From contig DQSX01000044.1 in the NCBI GenBank assembly GCA_015663065.1, forward strand, positions 1 through 8,247: a DNA stretch of 8,247 bases, written 5' to 3'. The stretch comes from Sulfurovum sp. (lineage in GTDB: Bacteria > Campylobacterota > Campylobacteria > Campylobacterales > Sulfurovaceae). The notes below the pieces were generated by a model, which saw nothing but the letters and a program-made list of their open reading frames with translations, ran no database searches and was not told where the DNA came from. A program made the position numbers and the translations under genes. Positions 1 to 5,579 of the stretch are shown here, piece after piece. Numbering within the stretch: the stretch's first letter is position 1; each line of letters opens with the position of its first letter.

Positions 1-189
1 GGCGAACTCATCGATACTTTCTCCTTTGACTCTCCACCCAAGAATAAAGGCTGCCATCTGCTCAGGTACGACTTCCTGTTTCAAGAAGGCGCGTATGACG
101 ACTTTCATCTCCTCTTTACTCAGGTCACGGTTACGTTTTGGACCGGTACCGACACATTTTAGATAAGGGAGAAATGCTTCAGGTGTCAT
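1..189 (-). CDS. TrpD/YbiB-like glycosyltransferase family 3 protein, N-terminal part
   Basis: Only the first 63 codons are present; the gene runs off the left edge. It starts with ATG (complement of 187-189), 2 nt after the nrdB stop, so the two are probably co-transcribed. The translation has the helical N-terminal domain of anthranilate phosphoribosyltransferase-type proteins: a GTGPKRNRDLSKEEM stretch (residues 14-28) followed by QMAAFILGWRVKGES (44-58). The GxGPxRxRDL form is closer to the YbiB/TrpD2-like branch than to biosynthetic TrpD, but the catalytic C-terminal domain is outside the window, so the substrate cannot be judged. No strong Shine-Dalgarno sequence is visible, so translation may be coupled to nrdB. 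The family call is by recognition of the motif pattern. Confidence 0.7.
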   Translation of the reverse strand, partial: MTPEAFLPYLKCVGTGPKRNRDLSKEEMKVVIRAFLKQEVVPEQMAAFILGWRVKGESIDEFA

Positions 190-191
190 CA

Positions 192-1205
192 CTAAAAATC
201 GTCCAGATCAATACTTGATTTGGCATAGTTGGAGACATTACTCTCAAAGAAGTTACTCTTGACCTCATTCATCTCCAGATGCTTTGTGACCAGTTTCTGC
301 AGGTAAGTTGTCGTACTCTCTTCAAAGATGGGGTTAAGACCTATTTTTTTGAGACGGTCATTGGCATAATTGTAGACTGTCTGTTCCATCAGTTCCGGTG
401 TTGTTCCCATGATCGGATAACGATCAAGAAGGTATTTCCCGTACTCCAGTTCTATTTTAACGGCATCTTCTATCATTGTATAGGCCATATCCATGGTAGA
501 GGCTTGAATCTTGTTCTCTTTTTGTATGGTCTTGAAAATGTTGGCAAAGAGCGGCAGGTGTGTATTGAGTTCATCTCTTGCAATGAATTTTATCATATCT
601 CTTGCACCTGGAACTTTGTCTCCTAGAAGATAAATATAAGAGAACCCAAGCAAAAAGTATATCCCTTCAAGATTTACGCTTGCCATGGCACTGAGTAGCA
701 TTTTGTCGGCAGAACCTCCATCGATATATCTGGCGAACTGTTCAGCTACCTGCTGGTTTTTGCGGTTGAGTGCTGCATCATGCTTATAGAGGTTGAAGAC
801 CTCTTCTGCGTTCCCACAAGCATCGAGCAGAACGGCATAGCTTTTGGAGTGGTTGACCTCCTGCATGATCTGTAAGGAGAGTACGGATTTGACAAGGCGG
901 TTGTTCGCCAGGCGTCTGAAATCACTAAGGTACTCCTCCTGTGCAGAGTCATTAAAACTTAGTTGTGCAAAGGTCATTTTATAGATCGCCTGTTCATTGT
1001 CTGTGAGCATTTCGAAGTTTTTCTTTTCTGTTGAGGTATTTACCTCGCTTGGGAACCATGTATTGGCATTCATCAGATCGTATATATTGCTGTCCCAACG
1101 GTATCTGGAGCGGTTAAAGTCTACAAATCCGGTAGGAGATCCGCCAAAAATCTTTTCATCTAGTATCTCTTCTCCATCAGGGTTATAGTAGTGTTTGACA
1201 TCCAT
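192..1205 (-). CDS. nrdB: class Ia ribonucleoside-diphosphate reductase beta subunit
   Basis: This 337-residue protein is the radical-generating R2 subunit of aerobic ribonucleotide reductase. It holds a diiron-tyrosyl cofactor and passes the radical to NrdA to make dNDPs. Visible cofactor residues are D86, E116 and H119 (QEVNHSKSY), the radical tyrosine Y123, E180 (NLEGIYF), E212 and H216 (ARDELNTH). The C-terminal tail (NFFESNVSNYAKSSIDLDDF) has the conserved tyrosine (Y327) and the acidic, aromatic end that docks on NrdA. Length is normal for R2. The ATG is preceded by AAGGAG (complement of 1212-1217) with a 6-nt spacer. Unusually, E212 and H216 are separated by three residues, whereas E. 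coli-type R2 has E-x2-H. No nrdA lies beside it. It is divergent from gap and the two share Crp/Fnr-type boxes. Confidence 0.95.
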   Translation of the reverse strand: MDVKHYYNPDGEEILDEKIFGGSPTGFVDFNRSRYRWDSNIYDLMNANTWFPSEVNTSTEKKNFEMLTDNEQAIYKMTFAQLSFNDSAQEEYLSDFRRLANNRLVKSVLSLQIMQEVNHSKSYAVLLDACGNAEEVFNLYKHDAALNRKNQQVAEQFARYIDGGSADKMLLSAMASVNLEGIYFLLGFSYIYLLGDKVPGARDMIKFIARDELNTHLPLFANIFKTIQKENKIQASTMDMAYTMIEDAVKIELEYGKYLLDRYPIMGTTPELMEQTVYNYANDRLKKIGLNPIFEESTTTYLQKLVTKHLEMNEVKSNFFESNVSNYAKSSIDLDDF

Positions 1206-1233
1206 CTTTCACTCCTTTTGTATAGTGGTTCCT

Positions 1234-1239
1234 ATTTTA
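1234..1239 (-). promoter_or_regulatory. predicted nrdB -10 element
   Basis: On the minus strand this reads TAAAAT, one mismatch from TATAAT. It predicts a start near 1227 and a 21-nt leader ending in a good ribosome binding site. No matching -35 is seen at the right spacing, which suits an activator-dependent or Campylobacterota-type promoter. The dyad at 1262-1275 is centred at -41.5. Confidence 0.5.
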
Positions 1240-1261
1240 TCTTTTTACTTTCATCAATCTG

Positions 1262-1275
1262 TTGATAAATGTCAA
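1262..1275. promoter_or_regulatory. Crp/Fnr-type operator, hybrid half-sites (box A)
   Basis: The sequence is TTGAT-AAAT-GTCAA, one base from the perfect FNR consensus TTGAT-N4-ATCAA. Its centre (1268.5) is 41.5 bp upstream of the predicted nrdB start at 1227, the class II activator position. It lies 17 bp from box B, centre to centre. The assignment rests on motif and spacing only. Confidence 0.6.
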
Positions 1276-1278
1276 GTT

Positions 1279-1292
1279 TTGATAGGTATCAA
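1279..1292. promoter_or_regulatory. perfect FNR-type operator (box B)
   Basis: The sequence TTGAT-AGGT-ATCAA matches the FNR consensus exactly, and TTGATA/TATCAA form 6-bp arms. The centre (1285.5) is 41.5 bp upstream of the predicted gap start at 1327. Crp/Fnr proteins at this position contact RNA polymerase as class II activators. Confidence 0.7.
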
Positions 1293-1307
1293 GTGCAAAA
1301 AATCTAT

Positions 1308-1344
1308 TTTTGACTATACTTTTAAAAATTAAAAATAGTCAAAA
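1308..1344. repeat. 10-bp inverted repeat across the gap transcription start
   Basis: TTTTGACTAT (1308-1317) is repeated inverted as ATAGTCAAAA (1335-1344), with a 17-nt AT-rich spacer. The dyad centre is at 1326, next to the predicted transcription start, and the left arm overlaps the -10 hexamer. It could be a repressor operator or a weak leader hairpin. No T-run suggests a terminator. Confidence 0.45.
1315..1320 (+). promoter_or_regulatory. predicted gap -10 element
   Basis: TATACT is one mismatch from consensus and lies downstream of a T-rich tract. It predicts a start at about 1327 and a 37-nt leader before the ATG at 1364. It sits correctly spaced behind box B and overlaps the left arm of the inverted repeat at 1308-1344. 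Confidence 0.5.
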
Positions 1345-1363
1345 TAAGATGGATAAGGGCATA

Positions 1364-2368
1364 ATGGTCTCAGGGAAAATACGGGTTTTTATTAATGGAT
1401 TTGGAAGGATCGGGAGGTGTGCAGCACGGATTATACTTGAGGATGAGTGTTTTGAACTTGTAGGGGTCAACGATCTTTACTCTTGTGAACAGATGGCATA
1501 TCTTTTGAAATATGATTCTGTATATCCGCGCCTTGAAAAGAGTATTATATTAACAGAAGGGTGTTTGATGATTGATGGGCATCGTGTAGCACTCTTCTGT
1601 GAACCTGATCCCCAAAATATGGATCTTGGACCACTGGATGTGGATGTGGTACTGCAATGCAGCGGTATATTCCTGACACAGAAGTCCAATCTGCCTCTTA
1701 TCAAATACGGAGCAAAGAGAGTGATCGTCTCTGCACCGCCAACAGACAGTATGCCAACTTTTATCTATGGTGTCAATCATAGTGATTATGCTGATGAAGA
1801 GATCATCTCCAACTCAAGCTGTTCTGCCAATGCCATTGTACCGCTCTTTAAGATCATAGATAGATATTTTGGAATAGATACCGCTATGATGAGTATGTAT
1901 CACAGCTATACGGTGTATCAGAATATTCTTGACAACAAACATTACTCCAGGGATATCCGCCGGACCCGTTCTGCTACCCAGAATATCATCCCTCTTATGA
2001 GCAGTGCTGCTGAAGCAACCGGCTATTTCTTCCCGCATCTCAAAGGTAGACTGTATGCCAAAAGTATTCGGGTTCCCATTCCCAGCACCACACTCTATGA
2101 ACTACATATGCAGGTTAATAAAAAAACAAATGTGGAAGAGCTGAACCAGATACTCAAACAGGAGATAAAAAGCTCCTATGCAGACATCCTGGATACAACG
2201 GATGCTCCAGGCTTCTCTGAAGATTATGTGCAAAGTCCTTACAGTGCTATAGTGAATCTCCCTTTTACTACTGTGGTTGGAGACAATCTTCTAAGGATCT
2301 CTGCCTGGCAGGATAATGAGCATGGTTATGCAAAAAGACTGGTAGAGATGGCAAAGCATATAGCATAA
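1364..2368 (+). CDS. gap: diverged type I glyceraldehyde-3-phosphate dehydrogenase paralogue
   Basis: This 334-residue cytosolic enzyme would oxidise glyceraldehyde-3-phosphate, or a related phosphosugar aldehyde, with NAD. Visible features are the Rossmann motif NGFGRIGR (11-18), D37 in GVNDL (favours NAD over NADP), catalytic C153 in SNSSCSAN, H180 in HSYT, R236 in RVPIP and N318 in WQDNEHGY. The start at 1364 has TAAGGG upstream and gives the usual GAPDH length; in-frame starts at 1310 and 1349 have weaker sites, and 1310 lies upstream of the predicted transcription start. Several usually fixed residues differ: CTTNC is CSANA, YTNDQ is YTVYQ (Ps-site Asp lost), TSTGAAKA is LMSSAAEA, and DNEWGY is DNEHGY. 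DIRRTR resembles both GAPDH and erythrose-4-phosphate dehydrogenase, so substrate is uncertain. The C-terminal YAKRLVEMAKHIA resembles Helicobacter GapA. Confidence 0.85.
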   Translation: MVSGKIRVFINGFGRIGRCAARIILEDECFELVGVNDLYSCEQMAYLLKYDSVYPRLEKSIILTEGCLMIDGHRVALFCEPDPQNMDLGPLDVDVVLQCSGIFLTQKSNLPLIKYGAKRVIVSAPPTDSMPTFIYGVNHSDYADEEIISNSSCSANAIVPLFKIIDRYFGIDTAMMSMYHSYTVYQNILDNKHYSRDIRRTRSATQNIIPLMSSAAEATGYFFPHLKGRLYAKSIRVPIPSTTLYELHMQVNKKTNVEELNQILKQEIKSSYADILDTTDAPGFSEDYVQSPYSAIVNLPFTTVVGDNLLRISAWQDNEHGYAKRLVEMAKHIA

Positions 2369-2382
2369 TAGTTGAATAAATT

Positions 2383-2400
2383 TATTGATTTAAATCAATA
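2383..2400. promoter_or_regulatory. 18-bp perfect palindrome containing an FNR box
   Basis: TATTGATTTAAATCAATA is its own reverse complement and contains the perfect FNR consensus TTGAT-TTAA-ATCAA (2385-2398). It lies 15 nt after the gap stop and is centred about 99.5 bp upstream of the predicted nrdD start, 58 bp upstream of the proximal box. It may be a distal class I site or a second dimer site. It has no following T-run, so it is unlikely to be a terminator. Confidence 0.6.
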
Positions 2401-2442
2401 GATAATAAGATCAATGGTTTGAAAAGAATCTTTTTTAATTTA

Positions 2443-2456
2443 TTGACACTTGTCAA
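2443..2456. promoter_or_regulatory. Crp/Fnr-family operator variant upstream of nrdD
   Basis: TTGAC-ACTT-GTCAA is a symmetric variant of the FNR box with C/G at the fifth position, also readable as TTGACA-CT-TGTCAA. The centre (2449.5) is exactly 41.5 bp upstream of the predicted nrdD start at 2491. The changed base may direct binding of a different Crp/Fnr paralogue; TTGAC-type arms are known for HcpR-like regulators. Confidence 0.6.
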
Positions 2457-2478
2457 ACCATTCTCCCCTCGTTTCCAT

Positions 2479-2484
2479 TATAAT
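2479..2484 (+). promoter_or_regulatory. predicted nrdD operon -10 element
   Basis: A perfect TATAAT gives a start at about 2491 and a 22-nt leader carrying GGAG (2501-2504) before the ATG at 2513. No good -35 exists; the TTGAC-N4-GTCAA dyad occupies that region. Confidence 0.65.
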
Positions 2485-2512
2485 ACTGAGAATTGAATAT
2501 GGAGCTGCAACA

Positions 2513-4609
2513 ATGATAAAAACAATTATAAAAAGAGACGGGAGTTCTCAGCGGTTCGTACCCTTCAAGATTGAAGATGCTATCAAAAAAGCATTTATGA
2601 GCGAAGCAAAAGAGTATGATAAAAGTGTCTTTAAAGAACTGATGGAGATGATAAGAGACAAAGAGGAGATCAGTGTCGAAGAGATCCAGGACCTGATAGA
2701 GAAAGTGCTCTATGAGCATCAGCATTTTGAAGTGATGAAATCCTTTATGCTCTATCGTCACCTGCACAAGATCCAGAGGGAGCAGATACTGGGTCTGAAT
2801 GAAGATACCACCTATATCAACTCAACACAGACGGTGAAAGAGTATATAGACAAAGCAGACTGGAGGATCAATGCCAACTCCAATACAGGTTACTCCAATG
2901 CCGGACTTGTCAATAATACGGCAGGCAAGGTGATTGCCAACTTCTGGCTGGATGCGATCTACTCCAAAGAGGAGGGATATGCACACAGAGACGGAGACTA
3001 CCATATCCATGATCTGGACTGCCTTACCGGATATTGTGCAGGGTGGAGTCTTCGTGTCCTTTTGGATGAGGGCTTTAACGGAGTCAGAGGCAGAGTTGAG
3101 AGCAGAGCGCCCAACCATTTCAGAGAGGCTCTGGGGCAGATGGCGAACTTTCTGGGGATTTTACAGAGTGAATGGGCCGGAGCACAGGCATTCTCCTCAT
3201 TCGATACCTATCTGGCACCCTATGTGTTCAAAGACAGGCTCTCATTCTCGGAGATCAAAAAAGCGATCAGAAGCTTTGTGTACAATCTCAATGTTCCGGC
3301 CAGATGGGGACAGAGTCCTTTTACCAATATTACCATTGACTGGACAGTTCCTTCAGACCTGAAAGATCAGATACCCACAAGAGAGCAGAAGCATCTGTTC
3401 TCTGGCCTGGATGATGCAGTGTTGTGGGAGGAAGCAAAGCGCAGAGATGCGGATATTCACTCTTTGGAGAGTATGACCTACAGACACTTTCAGCCTGAAA
3501 TGAATCTTATCAACAGAGCCTTCTATGAAGTGATGACCGAAGGTGACAGGAACGGACAGCCGTTTACTTTTCCCATTCCTACGGTAAATATCACCGAAGA
3601 GTTTGACTGGTATGGTGAAAATACCGATATCCTTTTTGAAAATACCGCCAAGATAGGATCTTCCTATTTTCAGAACTTTATAGGCAGTCAGTATGCAAGA
3701 GATGAAAACGGAGCACTTGTGCCTAATGAGGAGGCTTATAAGCCCGGGCATGTCAGAAGTATGTGCTGCAGGCTGCAGCTGGACCTTCGCGAACTTCTTA
3801 AAAGAGGCGGAGGTCTGTTCGGGAGTGCCGAAATGACGGGGAGTATCGGTGTGGTGACGATCAATATGGCACGACTTGGATATCTCTATGCCGGTGATGA
3901 GGAGAAACTTGTTGCAAAGCTTGGCAAACTCATGGAGTATGCCTACTCGACACTTGAGAAGAAAAGGATCTTCATTCAGGAGATGTATGACAGGGGACTT
4001 TACCCCTATACGGCAAGGTATCTGCCCGGGTTTAACAACCACTTCTCTACTATCGGTGTCAACGGGATGAATGAGATGATACGGAACTTCACCAATGATA
4101 GGCATACGATCACAGATGCATTTGGAAAAGAGATGGCACTGAGGATCCTGGATTTCATGCGGGATCAGCTCAAAGATTTCCAGGAGCGTTCAGGAAACCT
4201 CTATAACCTGGAAGCAACCCCTGCAGAGGGAACTACGTACCGTTTTGCCAGAGAAGATATCAAGAGGTATCCGGATATCATTCAGGCAGGGACCAGTGAG
4301 AACAACTACTATACCAACTCCTCTCAGATCCCTGTCTTTTACACCGATGATCCGTTTGAAGCATTGATGCTGCAGGATGATCTGCAGTGCAAGTATACAG
4401 GAGGAACAGTCATGCACCTCTATATGAGAGAGAAGCTAAGCTCTCCGGAAGCAGCCAGAAAACTGGTGAAAAATGTCATCAGCAACTTTAGGCTTCCCTA
4501 TATCACTCTGACACCGACATTTTCCATCTGTGAAAAGCATGGTTATCTCTCGGGTGAGTATGAATACTGCCCCAAATGTGATGCAGAGATCCTGCAAAAG
4601 GCAAGTTGA
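2513..4609 (+). CDS. nrdD: class III (anaerobic) ribonucleotide reductase catalytic chain lacking its glycyl-radical segment
   Basis: This 698-residue protein reduces NTPs to dNTPs without oxygen. Visible parts are an ATP-cone (about 3-90), the barrel start HIHDLDCLTGYCAGWSL (164-180, Cys175), the active-site loop RSMCCRLQLDLREL (415-428, adjacent C418 and C419), a GSAEMTGSIGVVTINMARLGYLY block (437-459), and a zinc site C673-x2-H676...C686-x2-C689. It ends nine residues after the zinc site. The RVxGY glycyl-radical loop that normally follows is absent here but is encoded separately at 5580-5753. The adjacent cysteines resemble NrdD types thought to use a redoxin rather than formate (inference). 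The ATG at 2513 is chosen because the earlier in-frame TTG at 2450 lies inside the operator and upstream of the predicted transcription start. It is the first gene of a five-gene operon. Confidence 0.95.
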   Translation: MIKTIIKRDGSSQRFVPFKIEDAIKKAFMSEAKEYDKSVFKELMEMIRDKEEISVEEIQDLIEKVLYEHQHFEVMKSFMLYRHLHKIQREQILGLNEDTTYINSTQTVKEYIDKADWRINANSNTGYSNAGLVNNTAGKVIANFWLDAIYSKEEGYAHRDGDYHIHDLDCLTGYCAGWSLRVLLDEGFNGVRGRVESRAPNHFREALGQMANFLGILQSEWAGAQAFSSFDTYLAPYVFKDRLSFSEIKKAIRSFVYNLNVPARWGQSPFTNITIDWTVPSDLKDQIPTREQKHLFSGLDDAVLWEEAKRRDADIHSLESMTYRHFQPEMNLINRAFYEVMTEGDRNGQPFTFPIPTVNITEEFDWYGENTDILFENTAKIGSSYFQNFIGSQYARDENGALVPNEEAYKPGHVRSMCCRLQLDLRELLKRGGGLFGSAEMTGSIGVVTINMARLGYLYAGDEEKLVAKLGKLMEYAYSTLEKKRIFIQEMYDRGLYPYTARYLPGFNNHFSTIGVNGMNEMIRNFTNDRHTITDAFGKEMALRILDFMRDQLKDFQERSGNLYNLEATPAEGTTYRFAREDIKRYPDIIQAGTSENNYYTNSSQIPVFYTDDPFEALMLQDDLQCKYTGGTVMHLYMREKLSSPEAARKLVKNVISNFRLPYITLTPTFSICEKHGYLSGEYEYCPKCDAEILQKAS

Positions 4610-4947
4610 TGATCCGTGCAGGTGAAGGTCGATATAGTGTAATATTGAATGCTTACAGGATAGGGAATGACAGGTTGATTGTCATTACAGGCGGTGAAGA
4701 AGCACATATAGGCTCGGCAACACTGATAGAGGAGAGGGGTCATATGCAAACCTTAAGCAAAAACGGACATAAAGACTATCTTGTTTCAGAAAAAATGGCG
4801 AACCTCATTTATGATACAATAGGAAGTGACCTGCTTGTCATTTGCGGTATTCATATAGACAATGCCAGTAAAGAAGAGATAGATGTGTTGGTAGATAATG
4901 CACAAATGTGTGTCAATATTTTTTTAAAGGAGAATAATGATAACTGA
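4609..4947 (+). CDS. LpdD/PAC_BAC-like small protein in the nrdDG operon
   Basis: This 112-residue soluble protein has no signal peptide or membrane segment. Its start overlaps the nrdD stop by one base (TGATG, 4607-4611), with AAAAGG seven bases upstream, so translation is probably coupled. The pattern LIVITGGEEAHIGSATL (24-40), then HKDYLVSEKMANLI, then a GIHIDNASKEEI stretch matches what I recall of LpdD. LpdD accompanies the prenyl-FMN gallate decarboxylase LpdC in Lactobacillus and belongs to a fold related to proteasome-assembly chaperones. No decarboxylase is present here. Position between NrdD and an iron-sulfur scaffold suggests a role in assembling or maintaining the anaerobic reductase, but that is inference. 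Family confidence is moderate; function is unknown. Confidence 0.7.
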   Translation: MIRAGEGRYSVILNAYRIGNDRLIVITGGEEAHIGSATLIEERGHMQTLSKNGHKDYLVSEKMANLIYDTIGSDLLVICGIHIDNASKEEIDVLVDNAQMCVNIFLKENNDN

Positions 4948-5419
4948 AGAAGATCTTAAAGCACATGGCTACAATGTAAACAGCGAACAGACAAAAGTGC
5001 TGAATGAGCATTATCATGACCCAAAGAACCTCTGGGCACTGAAAGAGTACAATGCCAGAGGAATAGGCAGGAATCCGGACAATTACGGGCAGGTGGACAT
5101 GTATGTTCTGGTAAATGAGAGTGAAGAGATAGATAACGTCGGGTATGAGTTCAACGGTTGTCCCACGATTGCATTTTTCGCTTCAATATTTACAGAAGAG
5201 ATCAAAGGGATTTTGTTGGAGGAAGCTTTTCTGATGACACAGGCATCGTTGGAGGAAATGGCAGCAAAAGACAATTGTGAAGAGTGTACGGCAATGATTC
5301 TTGTAGCTTTTTTGGCTGCCTATGAAAATTACCGGAACAGACAAAAGGGTATGGGTGAAGAGTTCGTCCTGAAAATGATTGAGACAAGCTTACGGTATTC
5401 AGAGCAATCTTGCGGATAA
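4937..5419 (+). CDS. NifU/IscU-like iron-sulfur scaffold homologue with an altered cysteine set
   Basis: This 160-residue protein begins inside the previous gene (11-nt overlap), with AAGGAG at 4927-4932. The N-terminal HYHDPKNLWALKEYNARGIG (25-44) resembles the H-x2-NPRN...G opening of NifU_N proteins. GCPTIAF (74-80) corresponds to the GCGxAI loop, so C75 matches the second scaffold cysteine. C114/C117 (DNCEECTAM) sit where the third is expected. The first cysteine, usually within GNPxCGD, is missing; the aligned stretch is NPDNYGQVD (47-55). Canonical IscU binds [2Fe-2S] or [4Fe-4S] through three cysteines, so this member either uses C114 instead or has another role. Placement just upstream of the glycyl-radical gene and nrdG suggests supply of a cluster to NrdG, or metal handling for NrdD (inference). 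Confidence 0.75.
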   Translation: MITEEDLKAHGYNVNSEQTKVLNEHYHDPKNLWALKEYNARGIGRNPDNYGQVDMYVLVNESEEIDNVGYEFNGCPTIAFFASIFTEEIKGILLEEAFLMTQASLEEMAAKDNCEECTAMILVAFLAAYENYRNRQKGMGEEFVLKMIETSLRYSEQSCG

Positions 5420-5496
5420 TGCAAAACTGAATCAAAGAGGGAGCTTTTACGGGAAATCATTTAGAGATTTGCATGTATAAGCCTTATAGTCAGGAG

Positions 5497-5516
5497 GCAG
5501 AAAAGGCATTTTCTGC
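5497..5516 (+). other. perfect 8-bp hairpin in the leader of the glycyl-radical gene
   Basis: GCAGAAAA (5497-5504), loop GGCA, TTTTCTGC (5509-5516). It lies in the only sizeable intergenic gap of the operon. No T-run follows, so it is not an obvious terminator. A TATAGT at 5485-5490 would place a transcript start at 5497, the first base of the stem, but no -35 supports this. Confidence 0.5.
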
Positions 5517-5524
5517 AGGTAGTT

Positions 5525-5547
5525 GAAGAGATGCTTTGCTTCTCTTC
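5525..5547 (+). other. second leader hairpin before the glycyl-radical gene
   Basis: GAAGAGA (5525-5531) pairs with TCTCTTC (5541-5547). The 9-nt interior can add two G-C pairs past a T-T mismatch, leaving a TTT loop. It ends 21 nt before the AAGGAG of the 57-residue gene. With the first hairpin it may mark mRNA processing or stabilisation of the distal operon. Confidence 0.45.
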
Positions 5548-5579
5548 ACAGAGACATATTTCATAAAAAAGGAGAAAAG

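Noticed and set aside
1221..1233. NrdR box upstream of nrdB (CACTATACAAAA on the minus strand)
   Set aside because: Only one half resembles the consensus and no second box is at the usual spacing.
1310..1363. TTG start at 1310 for the GAPDH gene
   Set aside because: It is upstream of the predicted transcription start and adds a non-GAPDH extension; ATG 1364 has TAAGGG and gives the family length.
2450..2512. Upstream TTG start for nrdD giving 719 residues
   Set aside because: It lies inside the TTGAC-N4-GTCAA dyad and upstream of the TATAAT promoter, and the extra residues match nothing in the ATP-cone. ATG 2513 has GGAG at good spacing.
3353..4105. 250-codon minus-strand open frame opposite nrdD
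   Set aside because: It lies entirely within nrdD, has no recognisable motif, and is explained by codon bias of the true gene.
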